DNA from: Epiperipatus broadwayi
Lineage: Eukaryota; Onychophora; Udeonychophora; Euonychophora; Peripatidae
Direction of reading: 5' to 3'
Assembly: GCA_028023455.1 (NCBI GenBank)
Contig: JAQFVV010013062.1
Span: 1 to 64,000 of the forward strand
Length of the DNA: 64,000 nt
How positions within the stretch are numbered: position 1 is the stretch's first letter; the number at the start of each line of letters is the position of its first letter. The notes under the pieces are model-generated. The model was not told the origin of the DNA. It saw only the letters and a list, made by a program, of their open reading frames with translations, and made no database searches. Positions 46,496 through 58,924 of the stretch are shown one piece after another. Both the position numbers and the translations under genes were made by a program.

Positions 46496-46813
46496 AAACC
46501 AATAAATTGTTACATTTTGATTTATAAGTGTCAAACTCATTCCATCCACAACTTTGACACCATCCACTTCAAATAAATACTGTAATAATTATTATCAATC
46601 ATTTACTAAACTGGTGGTTGTCTTTAGTCAGATGTAAACTTTAAACCTAAATTAAAGAATGATATATTTGATTTTAAACACACACATATGGAGTTATTCA
46701 CATTCTTTTTTCCATTTGTAATATTTTATAAGTATATTATATAACCTTCACACTATCAAAAATTCTTTTTAAAATCATATATATATATACAGATACAATA
46801 AAGACAAATGATC

Positions 46814-46853
46814 CCAAGATGTATTTTGTGCTGAACCAGCACTCATCAGTTGA
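46814..46853 (-). ncRNA. Hammerhead-like sequence, family B, GAAA lost
   Basis: Minus strand: CAA, CTGATGA (46849-46843), perfect helix II GTGCT/AGCAC with loop GGTTC, AAAA in place of GAAA (46827-46824), TACATC, TTGG. It has the same G-to-A loss as the 37.0 kb copy. Confidence 0.5.
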
Positions 46854-47451
46854 TCTCTCTCATATGTATCTATTATATGTAGAGTATTTATAAGTAGTAA
46901 ATTGTTACATTTTAATTTACAAGTATCAAACTCACTCCATCCTCACCTTTGACATCATCTACTTCAGATAAATACACTAATGATTATCGCTTATCACTTA
47001 CTAAACTAGACATTGTTTCTGAACCACATATAAACTTTAAACCTCAGTTAAAAATTAATATATCTGATTTTTTAATTCAAAGACATGCACATGTAGTTGT
47101 TCACATTTTTCTTTCCCATGTCTTTATTTTTAATAAATATATTAAATAACCTCCACATTACCATATATATGATGCATGGGAAAGAGAAATGTGACTAACT
47201 CAAGTGGTTGTGTTTAATTAAAAAATCAGATATATTAATCTGTAACTGAGATTTAACATTTTTATCTGGGCTAAAGACAATCTCTAAATTAATAAATGAT
47301 GAGTAATAATCATTATTATATTTATCTGAAGTGGATGGTGTTAAAGTTGTGGATGGAGTGGTTTTGATACTTGTAAATCAAAATGTAACAATTTACTTTT
47401 GATAAATGCTCTATATATAGTAGATATATATATGAAAGATGGTGACCTGGG

Positions 47452-47491
47452 TTAACTGATGTGAATTGGTTCAGCATGAAATGCATCTTGG
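47452..47491 (+). ncRNA. Hammerhead-like sequence, family B, core damaged
   Basis: GTTAA, CTGATGT (the last core A replaced by T), a helix II region with GGTTC loop, intact GAAA (47478-47481), TGCATC, TTGG. It keeps GAAA and the cleavage side but has lost the core A. Confidence 0.45.
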
Positions 47492-48531
47492 TGCTCATTG
47501 GTCTTTTATTATACCATTATTCATAGGATTTTAAAAGAATGTGTCTGAGTGTGGAGGTTATTTAATATATTTAAATTAATAACATTACTAACAACAACTC
47601 TATGCAACCTCTTTAATTTGCAGCTGCCAGCTGTTTTCTTTGACTTTAATTTATTATGAATAGAATTATTTGACTACAATCATTTTTCACTGAAGAAATA
47701 TGTTTTATTATTGTTTAAAATAAACTTATAATGCTTAAACAATGTAAATGGTAAAAGTAAACACATATTTGATACCTTTTAGGAATATGGTGACATTTTC
47801 ACCACTTGTGATGAAGTTATGTTTCAGTTAGAAACAGTGTATCAACTCTCATGTGATCTATTCAGATTAATTCTGAATAACAATAATTATTTATTTATCT
47901 GCAATGCAGAATGTTTAAAATTTCTAAACTTGATTCTCAGGTTTATTATGAGTTCAAGTTATAGTACATAGCATGGAAAATGATCATGTTGAAACTCTCA
48001 TGGACTTCTCAGGAATATCTATAAGTATTGCATGTAACCCAAGGAATATGTACTAAGAACTGAAAGTAAGGGACCAAATCAAATATTATATCTATTTTAA
48101 AGCAAACCTTGCAATTTTAAATATTCAGTCTAATAAAGTTTTATGCTGTGTGTGGCAAAATATATAGTGAATTTTGCCTGATTTTATATTTCATATAGAA
48201 TTGAAAATAAATAATAATTGTCGTGACTTTTTAATAATTTATCTTTTTCATAAAGAGAAAATGTATTCGATATCATATTTTAACAATGAATTAAAAGTTA
48301 TATAATCCTCTGTGAAGATTAAAACTGTGGCCATTTTTTAATGAACATTTAATATAGAATCATGAATGTTTTGATTTTGTCTGTCAGAAATGTGAATAAA
48401 TCAATATTCACACTTATAGATAAATTTTAAGATCACCACAAAAGAATGTTAATGGTATTATTTGAACATGTTAAGTTACATTAAGTCACAAATGTAATAT
48501 TGCCTGGATTTTAAACTTGTAAACACATTTT

Positions 48532-48704
48532 AATATTTAAAACAGCATTACGCTGTTGCACATGCACTTTGAAGATTTTTAACTATAAATGAATGAATAC
48601 TAACACTCAACACTTTATCATGTGGTTGAGTGTTAGTATTCATTCATTTATAGTTAAAAATCTTCAAAGCGCATGTGCAACAGCGTAATGCTGTTTTAAA
48701 TATT
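48532..48704. mobile_element. Near-perfect palindrome, 79-bp arms
   Basis: Arms 48532-48610 and 48626-48704 are complementary over 79 bases with one mismatch (GCACTTTG versus CAAAGCGC), around a 15-base loop. Each arm end also folds alone (AACAGCATTACGCTGTT). Such a clean hairpin in drifting AT-rich DNA must be recent. MITE-like; family unknown. Confidence 0.85.
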
Positions 48705-48850
48705 ACAGTTTACAAACATCGTGCTATATAAAAATGATTTATTTAAACACATTTTACTAATTTTTTTAAAATTAATTTTTGATGTAGAAAATTGCAAATT
48801 TTTTGTTTTTAAAAATTATTAAATACAAGATATTATTCTAATTGTATAAT

Positions 48851-48975
48851 TCATCATATGATTACCATTTCCTATGCTTATACAATTTGTTAAAACAGTA
48901 GCACCCATTGATTGTTAAGGCTTCCACTGGGTGGCACTATTATGTGGAGAGTTTGCTTCTGTTTTAATTGTATGA
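48851..48975 (-). repeat. Short family A remnant
   Basis: GATTACCATTTCCTATGCTT, AGTAGCACCCA and GGGTGGCACTATTATGTGGA correspond to the ends of the family A element with the interior deleted. No ribozyme left. Confidence 0.6.
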
Positions 48976-49188
48976 TTCCTTATTTTAATATCTTGCTGAT
49001 TTAATAATTTAGCAATCTGACATAAGAAATTTCTACTGCATGGAATATATGTTTAATTTGTTATTGAAAATAGTTTTAGTCTAGAATCAAACATTTTTTG
49101 CTATTGGTATACTATATAGAAAGATAAGATTTTCACAAATGTGTTATGGATTTTAAACACTAACCAGTGTTTTTCTTGTAATCTTACT

Positions 49189-49280
49189 GATAGACTAATT
49201 TATATCGGACTTTAGAAATTACCACCCTATAAATGATAGACTAATTTATATTGGACTTTAGAAATTACCACCCTATATAT
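49189..49280. repeat. 46-bp tandem duplication
   Basis: GATAGACTAATTTATAT starts at 49189 and at 49235. The copies differ at one to three positions, so the duplication is recent. Confidence 0.9.
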
Positions 49281-49348
49281 ATTAGCAGTTTTATTTGTTA
49301 TTGAAAACAAAATTTTGGCATAGAATCTTAATTTTTTTGTTTCTATAT

Positions 49349-49936
49349 CAGGAGTTGGTAAACTTTTTTTTTTTTTCTGAAAGGCATAACAAATTTTAAA
49401 AGAATTTTCACAGGCCAATTTAATCACTAGACTTGGGGTGATGATTACATCAGTTCGAATGAGATAAAGTTTATAAAATTGCATGAACAATTTTAATTTT
49501 TTTAAAATTCTTTTTACAAAATCACAAAATAATTAAGATCTTTATGCTTCGTTTTGATATTTTCTGCTGTCTGTACATGAAAAATTTAAAAACAATTGTA
49601 AATAGCATAATTTTATTATTATTATAAAATGTTTCATTCATTCAATTTTTAATCTATTTGTAATTTTAAAAAATAAACGATTTTTATAGTTTTCTATACA
49701 AAAATGAAAATTTGCTCTTCTTGCACTAGTATATAGGGTTTTGTCATTTCACGTTCTGATTATGAATATTATATAACTGAAAAATAATTTTTTGCTTCAT
49801 TTATTGATTATAACAAGATTAAAAAATGATATTTTATTATTTTTTGATTATATAGCAAGCAGCAGAGCCTGTCATAGGCCAGATAAAACCAACTTATGGG
49901 CTAGATATGGTATAAGCCAAAGTTTGCCAACCTTTG
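49349..49936. mobile_element. Non-autonomous hAT element (MITE-like)
   Basis: The left end CAGGAGTTGGTAAACTTTTT (49349) and right end AGTTTGCCAACCTTTG (to 49936) are inverted matches of the kind seen at hAT Charlie-type ends (CAG-N-GGTTGGCAAACT). Internal GGCCAATTTAATC and GGCCAGATAAAACC are also typical of such elements. The flanks TTCTATAT and TTCTAGGC agree at five of eight positions, consistent with an aged 8-bp duplication. No transposase inside; the 61-codon frame at its right end is incidental. Confidence 0.72.
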
Positions 49937-50154
49937 TTCTAGGCTATGCAAATGATTGGGAAATTTATATAACTTAAGAATTGTATATATATATATTACG
50001 GATTTAAGACTAACCACATGGTATTTTTATTTGTTATGTCATCTAAGGTTTAGAGATATTATATTAAAAATTATCATTATCTTTTATTTCTTATTAAAAA
50101 TAAACTTTTAGCAAAAAATCATTATCTCTTACAGACTGTTAGAAAATCTGTATA

Positions 50155-50505
50155 GGTGAAGAATGGGTTTGATCTCTTTATAAAAATGTATTACAGATAG
50201 AAAACTTGATTGTCGTTAGCTAAAACGATTGATTATTTGACATTAGAAGGTGTCATATCATTTTATCTTTTTGTTATTAAAAGTCAACATAAACATTTAG
50301 CATAGATTATAATCTTATTGGTTTGCATTATGAAGACAGTTATGAAATTTATATAGCTTAAGGATTAACTGTTTTCTTTATGAAAATATTTTATAGATAA
50401 AAAACTGATTGTGATTTTTCTTTTGTCTTTTTGTATTTTTATGTCTACATGAAAAAGTAATGATTTAACATTAGAAGCTGTCATCATTTTTTGTATTTTA
50501 TGTTA
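50155..50505. repeat. Diverged direct repeat, two copies
   Basis: TTTATAAAAATGTATTACAG through TTGACATTAGAAGGTGTCAT (50155-50265) recurs as TTTATGAAAATATTTTATAG through TTTAACATTAGAAGCTGTCAT (50375-50495). Traces of the same unit may extend back to about 49.0 kb. Confidence 0.5.
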
Positions 50506-52050
50506 TTCACACTTATTAATTAAGAGCTTGTTTGAGCTATTGGTACACCCTCTGTATTGTATTTACACTTGAGAATATATATATATTTATTCACATAACA
50601 TTCAGATTTTAATCTGATTATCTCTTCATTAATGTACAAGCTGCAAAATTTTACAAATTTGTATTGGCTAATTAAAAAAAAAAAGTATTCAGAAAAATGA
50701 GTTTGAATTTATGCGTTTAAATCAATGATAGTCTTGAGATTTAAAATATTTACTAATACCACTTTGAAACTTTTTTTTTTTAGGCAATAAGTTTTAATTG
50801 TAAAATATATTGCTCTCATATTATATTAAATTAACAGAATGTTGCAAACACTAATGTTGAAAGGAGAATGGCTTAAATTATTTGCAAAATTAAACAATAT
50901 GCTAAATAAGAAAGTTTATATTAATAATAAATATATGTAAAATAATAATCATTTTAATGAGATTATTATAATTTAAAACAACCAATTACAATAAAAACTT
51001 TTAGCTATAATTTTACACCATTTTAAATCAAATTTATTTTAATAATAAAATAACTTTTTTTTTTTAGTAAATAAATAAATTGTTTTACATTTAAATAATT
51101 GCTTACATTTTGAAAATAAATAATATTACTCAATCAGTATAATTTTATTATCTAGATATATTAATAAAAAATATTTCTGTTAGTTGATAACCAAATACTG
51201 TTACTAGTAAAATCAGTATTCATACAGTTCCAGTTAAAAATTTTGATTAAAACTTTTTTTTGTTTGTTTTTAACACAACATATAATGAAATTTTTATCTA
51301 TTGTTTATAATTATGTCATTGTTTCATATTTATTGTCTGCTTTTTTTAATCCCAAAACTATTAAAACAATGGAAGTTGTTCTGTTTTTATCATTTCTTAC
51401 ATCTATCACTTAGTTTCTCCAATCTCTTGAAAACTTATATGGATAGATGTTTTCCTAAAGTTTTTTAATTTATGAACCAACAATAGTCATTTTTAGAGTA
51501 TATTTTATAAGTTGGATTGTATCACCAACTAATTACAATTTTTTAAAGTTAAGATTTAATAAAACAACACATGATTGTATATTGTGATATTGAATGCAGT
51601 TTTTTAAAATCATTCTCTTTTAATCATTTTTAACATTATTTTTTTCTTTAAATTCAGTTTACTGGTAAAAATGTGAATTAACATAAATACTAAATCACTA
51701 ATTAAAAAAAAAGTCTGAAGATATTAGAAGATCCCAGAGCAAACATCAACAAACACTCCATATTTTTCCCCATTTATTCATACTAATTACTGAAGATATC
51801 AAATGCTCTAATGATCATAATATGCTTAAATGGATATGTAGATTTAATATTAAATCAGCAACTAATTATCTTCTAACTAAAAGCACCTTTGGCTATTTGA
51901 AATTACATGGTGTATATCAAACAAAGCATCACATAATTTTCAGTTTACATTCAACATTTGCATTTTGACTACTAACAAGAATTATTTTATAGTCAGTGTA
52001 CATACATATACATCCAGCTCCTTCCTGTATAAGGGGTATTTATATGAAAA
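50506..52050. other. AT-rich stretch without recognised features
   Basis: Nothing recognised beyond poly-A/T runs. Confidence 0.55.
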
Positions 52051-52900
52051 TTAACCATCATCATCATCAATCATTATCACTTCACTGCAGGATGAAGATC
52101 TCTCCAAGTTCAATCCATCTTTTCCTATCATTAGCTTCTCTTCTCCATATCACCCCTGCATACTTTTTTATTTCATCCACCCATCTCACATGTGGTTTCT
52201 TTCTGGGTCTTTTACAATCTCTTGGAATCCAGTTTAAAATTTCAATTGTCCATCTAATATCATTTCTTCTAACAATATGTCCAGCCCAACTCCAGTCTTT
52301 TAATTTTTTCAATGAGGTCAGTAACACCTGTTTGTTCTCTTACCCACATTGAATTTTTGATCCCTTCTTGTTACTCCCAATATGCATCTCTCCATACTTC
52401 TTTGAGTGATCTGAAGTCTCTGTATTGCTTTTCTATTAAGTGTTCAAGTCTCAGATCCACAAGTAAGAACTGGCAAAATACATTTTATTAAAAACCTTCC
52501 TTTTCAAACACGTAGGCATATTTTCTTTTAATATCAAGTTATTTCTACCAAAAGCACTCCAACCAATTTTAATTCTATGATTAATTTCATCCATTATATT
52601 TCCATCTGTATTAATAATCTAACCAAGATATTTGTAACTGTTAACTTCTTTTAACTTATCATAATCAATCTTTATTTTCATCTTTTGAAAAAATCTGTTA
52701 AACATTACTTTAGTTTTTTTAACACTTATCTTTAGTTCTACTTTCCTATTTTTATCTGATAACTCCTGCAACATTTCCTGTAGCTCTAAAGCATTATTTG
52801 CAAAAATAACTACATCATCTGCAAAATCTAAATGACTTAAATAATGTTCATTTACTTTCACTTTTTTAGCTTCCCATTTTAATCCACAAAATACTTCTTG
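52051..52900 (-). pseudogene. RTE-clade LINE fragment, 5'-truncated
   Basis: Reads right to left. It begins at 52900 just before the palm motif, with LDFADDVVIFANNALELQEM (catalytic FADD intact, about 52840-52780), then KISVKKTKVMFN, KEVNSYKYLG, the TWTL-type region around 52430-52460, and the C-terminal WAGHIVRR (52285-52265), with RKKPHVRW and WRREANDRKRW in the tail. It ends in a CAT/ATG trinucleotide run at 52051-52062. Frame breaks occur at about 52460-52620 and elsewhere. It encodes no complete RT. Confidence 0.87.
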
Positions 52901-53444
52901 TACCCACTACTTCAATTAATAATGAACTATTCGCTATAATGATCTCCACCATTTTGTAAGACAATTTTTATCTTTGGGAGACAAAATGGCAAGCATGATC
53001 ACAAGAATAAAGAAATATTATACAAAATTTATTCATTACACAATTAAAAACAAATTTAAAAGATATGTAGTAACAAAGTGCAATTATAAAGTAAAAAATA
53101 TTAACTGCATATCTAATTTCTTTTCAATCTACCATTGAACTGTAGTTTGCAATAGGATTTCTAATTTATTAAAGGCAGAAATTTTCATCACTAATATAAA
53201 TGAGTTCTGATTAAAAATAAACTTTCACTATATGTAGTATTAAAGCATTTTATAAATAAAAATGTATACACTATCTAAAATATAGTACAATTTATTTAAC
53301 TAATTTTTATTTAAAATTCTAGTACCAGTAGAAATTCTTATTCACCCATCCACTTCTTTCTCAGGGAAAAAAAACTCATCATCATAAGTATAAACAATAT
53401 TGGGGAAAGGAATGTTTAGTCAATTAAATTATTAAACTAGACTA

Positions 53445-53563
53445 TGGTCTAGTTGTATTTATATATTGGACTATTCCAAATAAAGTTAAATTTTTCTAAA
53501 GACCTTTAATAGTTATATTAGATAATGGAAATAGCCCAATATATAAATACAACTAAAACACCA
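53445..53563. repeat. Small inverted repeat, about 35-bp arms
   Basis: TAGTTGTATTTATATATTGG (53450) and CCAATATATAAATACAACTA (53536) are exact complements, inside arms 53445-53478 and 53525-53563. Confidence 0.75.
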
Positions 53564-55786
53564 TCATCACAAACCTTCAGGTAAATACTAGACTAGTCAC
53601 CTACTATTGTGTTATCTTGAATTGCAGATGCAGATAAATGATAGTTGTGTTGAACATTTTTACAAGTAGTCCTTTTTGTGTGCTAATATATGTATGTGTG
53701 TGTGTGTTTAATCATTGAAGACATATTTATACATAAATTATACATGATTAAGCAATTTTATGTCATTCTAAAATTGTTAGTAATTGTACATAAAAATGAC
53801 ATATGTAATCCACAACTACAAAAAATTGATCAAAAACACACCTAGCTTACCTAATAAAAAATTGTGTAAATAAATATGATAAAGGCAATTTCTTTGCAAT
53901 TAAACATTAGATATTAAAATTCATCAGCCACTAGTATTGAAGGAATATTTATAAAAATAGGGTTGAAAACTTCTATGAGACAGCAATCATTCTAAATAGT
54001 TGCCAAAATGGAAATGTATTTTGTATTTAATTTATTATAATGGCTAGCTTTTGACCAGAATATAGTATGAACTTATTTAATTAAAGAATGAAGACTAATT
54101 TAAAACCAATTTATGAAGAAATAATTATAATAATTGTGCCATTTATTTCAATGTATTGACATTTTGTTGTATTATTGCATACTCTGCAGTAAAAGATAAC
54201 AGTAATTTATGAGCTTTGCTCTCCTAATAGTATGTCATCCCTAGTCATGTCTGAAAGCTATTTTCTATCAATACATATATATATGTCTCATAATTGATTT
54301 TCAGATTAAGAGTATAAGTTAAATGAAAATGAAAAGTAATATTAGATCAGAAACCAGAAATTATTATGATTAAAGAAATTAAATTTTAAGTCATAGTAAT
54401 AGAGTGAATAATAAATAACATTTTAATTACTTGTGATTTAGTTTCAAATAACAACTTTATTCACACCTTAAGAAGATACATATGGATATCATTTAACATC
54501 TTTCTTATTATATGTTACATGCTTACAATGTGCAGTGGCTCTACAATGAAAACATTAAATAAGAAAACTAATGGTAAAAAAAGAAAAATTACACAAAAAT
54601 AAGCTACTTAGGAATTATTTGCGTCAATTAGTTGACCACCAAATTCAGATTTTTAACAATAAATAACAATTAAATGGAAAGGACTGGATTATATTAATGT
54701 GACAACTATTAGACTCTCCATAGGAGTCATTATGTCCAGTTTTTTAATTTTGCCATGACAGTACTATAAGTACCTAAGTGTTTTGATCTTCAGATCTCCA
54801 GTTGGTCCCATGTCTGACTGGCTAACCAGTGCTGGCATACTTTCCAATCGTATTCTTTGGCCTCACGAAGTAACTTGATAAAAAGCTCTTCTGGACTATT
54901 ATTCAATCCATTGTCAAAGACTCTCTTATTTCTCACTATCCATATAGTCTCTTAATAGCATGGACAGTTTGTGTAATTTTTTTTTTTTTTTACTGTTGTA
55001 TAATTATTAATGGTATTATATCCCCTCTTTGTGAATGATTTACTTACCAACAAAATTAGTAAAACTTAAAAATAATAAAAAGAAAATTTTGTAAATAAAA
55101 AGAAACTAAATGAGTAGAATATATCCATTTCTTTTTGTGATCTATCTTTATCACTACTTATTACATTAGTAAGATCAGCTAAACATTCTAATAGATTATC
55201 TTATGGAACTGACAAAAAATTGCTATGCATTTGAAATTTATAATAAATTTTTATGATTTATTGATTTCTCATATCAGATATCTATACATTAGAGAATGTT
55301 TCTGGTAAAAGTGTATTACATTCTAAAAGAAAATAAGATACTTGTCTCTTAAACAGGAAGAGAAAATATAATAGTTTTCAAAAAATAAAAAAATTAAAAA
55401 TAACACTTTAGCCTTTGATTCAGACATAATTTAAATTTGTAAATCAATGATTCATTAATTATTATTGTCAAGTTATTACATTTTATATAAATCTAAATAT
55501 ATATGAAATATTTCAATTTATTTTTAGTTATCTTAAAGCATTTTTAGGATATGTTATTTATGAAGACAAACATTATTTTGAAAATAAAAGATAATTACCA
55601 ATCTAATCAGAAATATCTCACTTTGACTCTACTTTTTGTTAAAATCAAAAGTATTTAAATCATTTTAAAAATAGTATTGAAAGTGGATATCATTTCTCAC
55701 TCTTTCAGAATGTCAAATCATCTTTTAAAAGCATTTAACTTCCATTTAGTAGTTCTTCAAAAAAATATTGTCTAATTGTTATTTGT
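53564..55786. other. AT-rich stretch without recognised genes
   Basis: A slightly GC-richer patch at 54770-54960 (GTCCCATGTCTGACTGGCTA, TTGGCCTCACGAAGTAAC) may be an old repeat or UTR, but no frame is supported. Likewise the 52.9-53.4 kb sequence just before this block shows nothing. Confidence 0.45.
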
Positions 55787-55937
55787 TTATGTTGATTTGT
55801 TACTTCATTATAACTATTGATTTGCTTTTTTATTATGTTGATTTGTTGCCTCATTTTGTTAATTTTCTGTTTTATTATATTAATTTGCTACTTCATTATG
55901 TTGATTTACTCATCTATTATGCTGATTTGCTAATCAC
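55787..55937 (+). repeat. 21-bp minisatellite, about 7 units
   Basis: Degenerate units modelled on TTATGTTGATTTGTTACTTCA, most exactly 21 bp, one of 25. Because 21 is a multiple of three, the plus strand stays open for 60 codons and reads as a repeated seven-residue pattern (YYVDLLL-like). I regard the frame as a by-product. Confidence 0.8.
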
Positions 55938-55984
55938 ATTTTTAGAATAATTGTATTGCAGAAAACATTTTAACCTAGTAATGG

Positions 55985-56050
55985 GGAGTAGGATTGATAG
56001 CTAAAGCCCCCTGAGCACTGAATTGAGATTTAATCTATTACTTCTGATAT
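55985..56050 (+). repeat. tRNA-derived SINE fragment
   Basis: GTAGGATTGATAGCTAAAGC (A-box region) and ATTGAGATTTAATCT (B-box region) at tRNA-like spacing. Confidence 0.4.
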
Positions 56051-58670
56051 TCAAAATTCACATGACTGTCAAAGTAAATAACCATTTGATTATTACATAA
56101 TGAAATGCATGGACTTTTTTTTGTTAAAAATAAAATTGAATTAAATATATATTTTCTTACATTTATTTAAATAAAACCGTTAGTTTCATTAAAAACTTTA
56201 AAAAAAGTAGTGTAATGCAAATATATATATAAAAAAAAAATCTACAAAAGACTTTTCATTTATTGCACACAGCTTATCATCACATCATGTTATGGAATAA
56301 ATTAAAAAGCAATGAAATTATGTAAATTTATTCAATAACATTTCATACTACCAAATTATTATTTTTATAATAAATACTTGATCGCTAGAATATTGTAATG
56401 TTATTACTGTTAATATTTTTTATTTAACAAGATAATCATCTATCAAAAGATATGTATATATTTGATACATAATATGAGATTATTACACTTTCATTTACAA
56501 GTATCAAATTGTCTGTATTCGTAACTTTAACACTAACCACTTCTGATAAATACATTAATGATTGTTACTAATCATTTATTAAATTATAGATTGTCCCTAA
56601 GTTACATTCAAACATTTAAAGCTCTAATTAAAGATTAATATATTTGTTTTTAATTAACATAATTTTAAAATTTAAATTAAATAAAGATTTTCTTGAAGAA
56701 AAAAAAAATTGATATGCACTTAAGAATAAAAATTAATGATTGTTATATGTAGGACTAGACAATTTAAAAGAGGGAACATAGGAAATTATTTGTTTTTGAG
56801 ATGGTATTTTAAAATAATATTAATGATTAGACAATTGACAAATGATAAAATATTTTAAAAAGACAATGACCAGAAACTATTAATGCAAATGATTAGAAAG
56901 CTTATAATATGGTTCACTACGAACGTATATATTTAAAAGACCAAAAATGCAATGTTTGTCAACTAATATTAGAAAGAAAAATTGTAATCAAAAGATGAAA
57001 GAAAGCAAAAAAGAATGGATAGATAAATTGCTTGTGATTATATAATTCTTAAAAATAATTTTGGTTGATTACTAACCTCTTATTTATAAAGGATATGCAA
57101 AGAAAAATAAAATGTTGGAATAATATATAATAGTCACTATTTGGAAAGCTGATTGAGGATTTATTGTGCATTTACAATACTTATTTGTCACAAGATTATT
57201 TAGAATCAACAAACCATTAGCAAAATAACCCAAAAAACAATCTTGAAATTATAAGTTAATATGTTTAATGTTTGATAAATTGTCAATAATAAAAAAGGCT
57301 TCAAGATAACAGCAGCATTACATTCAAGTACCATCCAAGAATTTGGATTTGAAGTTGGGCTTAATAAACTTGAAAACTTTCCATTAAGTTTGGAATTTTT
57401 TCCGATAGACATTCTATAAAAATTATCATTAACCATATAATAATGGTCAAGAACTGGGAATTTTTCTATTCTCAAAGAATAAAACAATATTGGAAAAGTG
57501 CTCAAACTGTTATCCCTCAGTAATTGACAAACCTGGATGTACTGGTTCTTTTTTCGTTTTTCCTCTAGGAAGGACTTCTGGATAGACCTTTCTCTTCATT
57601 GAGCTGCTTTTAAAATATGTATTGTCTTTTACCTAATTATTATTAATAAGTATGAAAATGCATTTTTTAATTATTTGTTTAATCGCAGTGCCTTTTGAAT
57701 CAAACAAAAGAGTTCATAGAAGAGAACTTCTACAATATATATATATTTGCAAAGTATAATTTAAAATAAATACATTTAAATTAGCAATTATCTTTTGATT
57801 TTTTTTCCCCCTCACTTTATACTTAATTAAAAAATAGTTATCTATGGTAATTTTAATCCTTTAAATTAAGAAAATTAGATATTTTTATAAAAGCCCAGCT
57901 CTAATTAACTGCTTTTTATCTAACTAAGTGAATGGTAAAATTTTATCAAAAAGTTGAGCGCGGGGGGGGTTTCACTTATATTTTTAATAAACAACTAATT
58001 AGTCTAGGCCAATCAATATTCAGATGACCTTAATAGCAACTATTGAAACTTGAGAAAAATACCATGAAAAGTTTTCAGATGTGATTAATTTGCAAAGAAA
58101 ATTTCCTGTCTCAAATTTAAAACTAATTTAGTTGTAATTTTCAGCACTCTGGTTTGACTGTGATTTAAATGGACACAAGTTTGATTTTTTTTTTTTTTTT
58201 GTTTAATCTCAATTTCTTTTGCCAAAAAATTTTGTATAAACATTCTTCAATATTTATATTTTCAATTTTTCAGTATTATGAATAACACTGGCAACAATTT
58301 CTTTTTTCAAAAGCAGCTATTATTTACAAATCAATAGAGGGTATTTAAGATTAAATTACATCTTACGGCTGACTATAATTTTAAATAATAATTTAAATAA
58401 TGCTTAAGAATTCTTATTATTAATTTACTTATGTTATTTATCTCATCAATAGCCAGGTTTAAATGAGTACAGCAAAATTTTAAATATAATAAGAAAATTA
58501 AATATAATAATTATAAAAGTATTTGTTATAATGTTAAATATTGCATTATATAATTTTTCATCTAACTTGAACTGATCAATAGTGACCTTCCAAAATTCTT
58601 GGATTAATAGATACTTTTCACAGATCAAGTCACCTGTCAATTTCAGAGAATTCTGCAACTTAATAAAAGA
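56051..58670. other. AT-rich stretch, family B fragment inside
   Basis: Apart from the repeat at 56475-56655 nothing is recognised. The minus frames at 57206-57505 (99 codons) and 58446-58658 (70 codons) are AT-rich and show no family motif, so I do not call them genes. A G run lies near 57962-57969. Confidence 0.45.
56475..56655 (+). repeat. Family B dispersed repeat fragment
   Basis: TTTACAAGTATCAAATTG, ACTTCTGATAAATACATTAA and AAAGATTAATATATTTG match the 46.5-47.2 kb copies in order. The ribozyme-like part is not included. Confidence 0.7.
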
Positions 58671-58681
58671 ATATGATTAAT

Positions 58682-58750
58682 TTAGTGGCATTGTAAAGAA
58701 AAGTGTTGGACTTATTCCTGAAATCTCAAGTCTTGAATAATTCTAGTGAG
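58682..58750 (+). repeat. tRNA-derived SINE fragment
   Basis: TAGTGGCATTGTAAAGAAAA (A-box region), then CTCAAGTCTTGAATAATTC (B-box region). Confidence 0.4.
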
Positions 58751-58924
58751 ACCTATGATGATTAAATCTTGATTTATTCAAGTATTCAAGGACAAAGGTT
58801 ATATTATTGGAATTCAAATTATTTCATAAATTAGTGAACTTACAATTTTAAAATATCTCTTTAGAGTGTTTCTTTTTCTGTTAATTTGAATAGTAACCTG
58901 TTGAAAAAAACTTTATAATCAGCT

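Larger units (their letters stand above)
46496..47570. repeat. Nested family B repeats: two direct copies and one inverted
   Basis: 46496-46750 and 46905-47160 are direct copies (TAAATTGTTACATTTTGATTT versus ...TTTAATTT onward, through to ATAACCTCCACA). 47165-47570 is the reverse complement of about 46745-47157, giving 400-bp inverted arms with almost no loop. Ribozyme-like cores lie in both arms. The open frame at 46949-47149 just follows the repeat and is probably not a gene. Confidence 0.78.

Noticed and set aside
46949-47149. 66-codon plus-strand open frame
   Set aside because: Falls inside a family B repeat that is broken in its other copies.
52020-52352. 118-codon plus-strand open frame at the RTE copy
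   Set aside because: It is the antisense shadow of the RTE C-terminal region read on the minus strand.
57206-57505. 99-codon minus-strand open frame
   Set aside because: AT-rich codons, no motif, no splice context; such frames are expected by chance over 64 kb.
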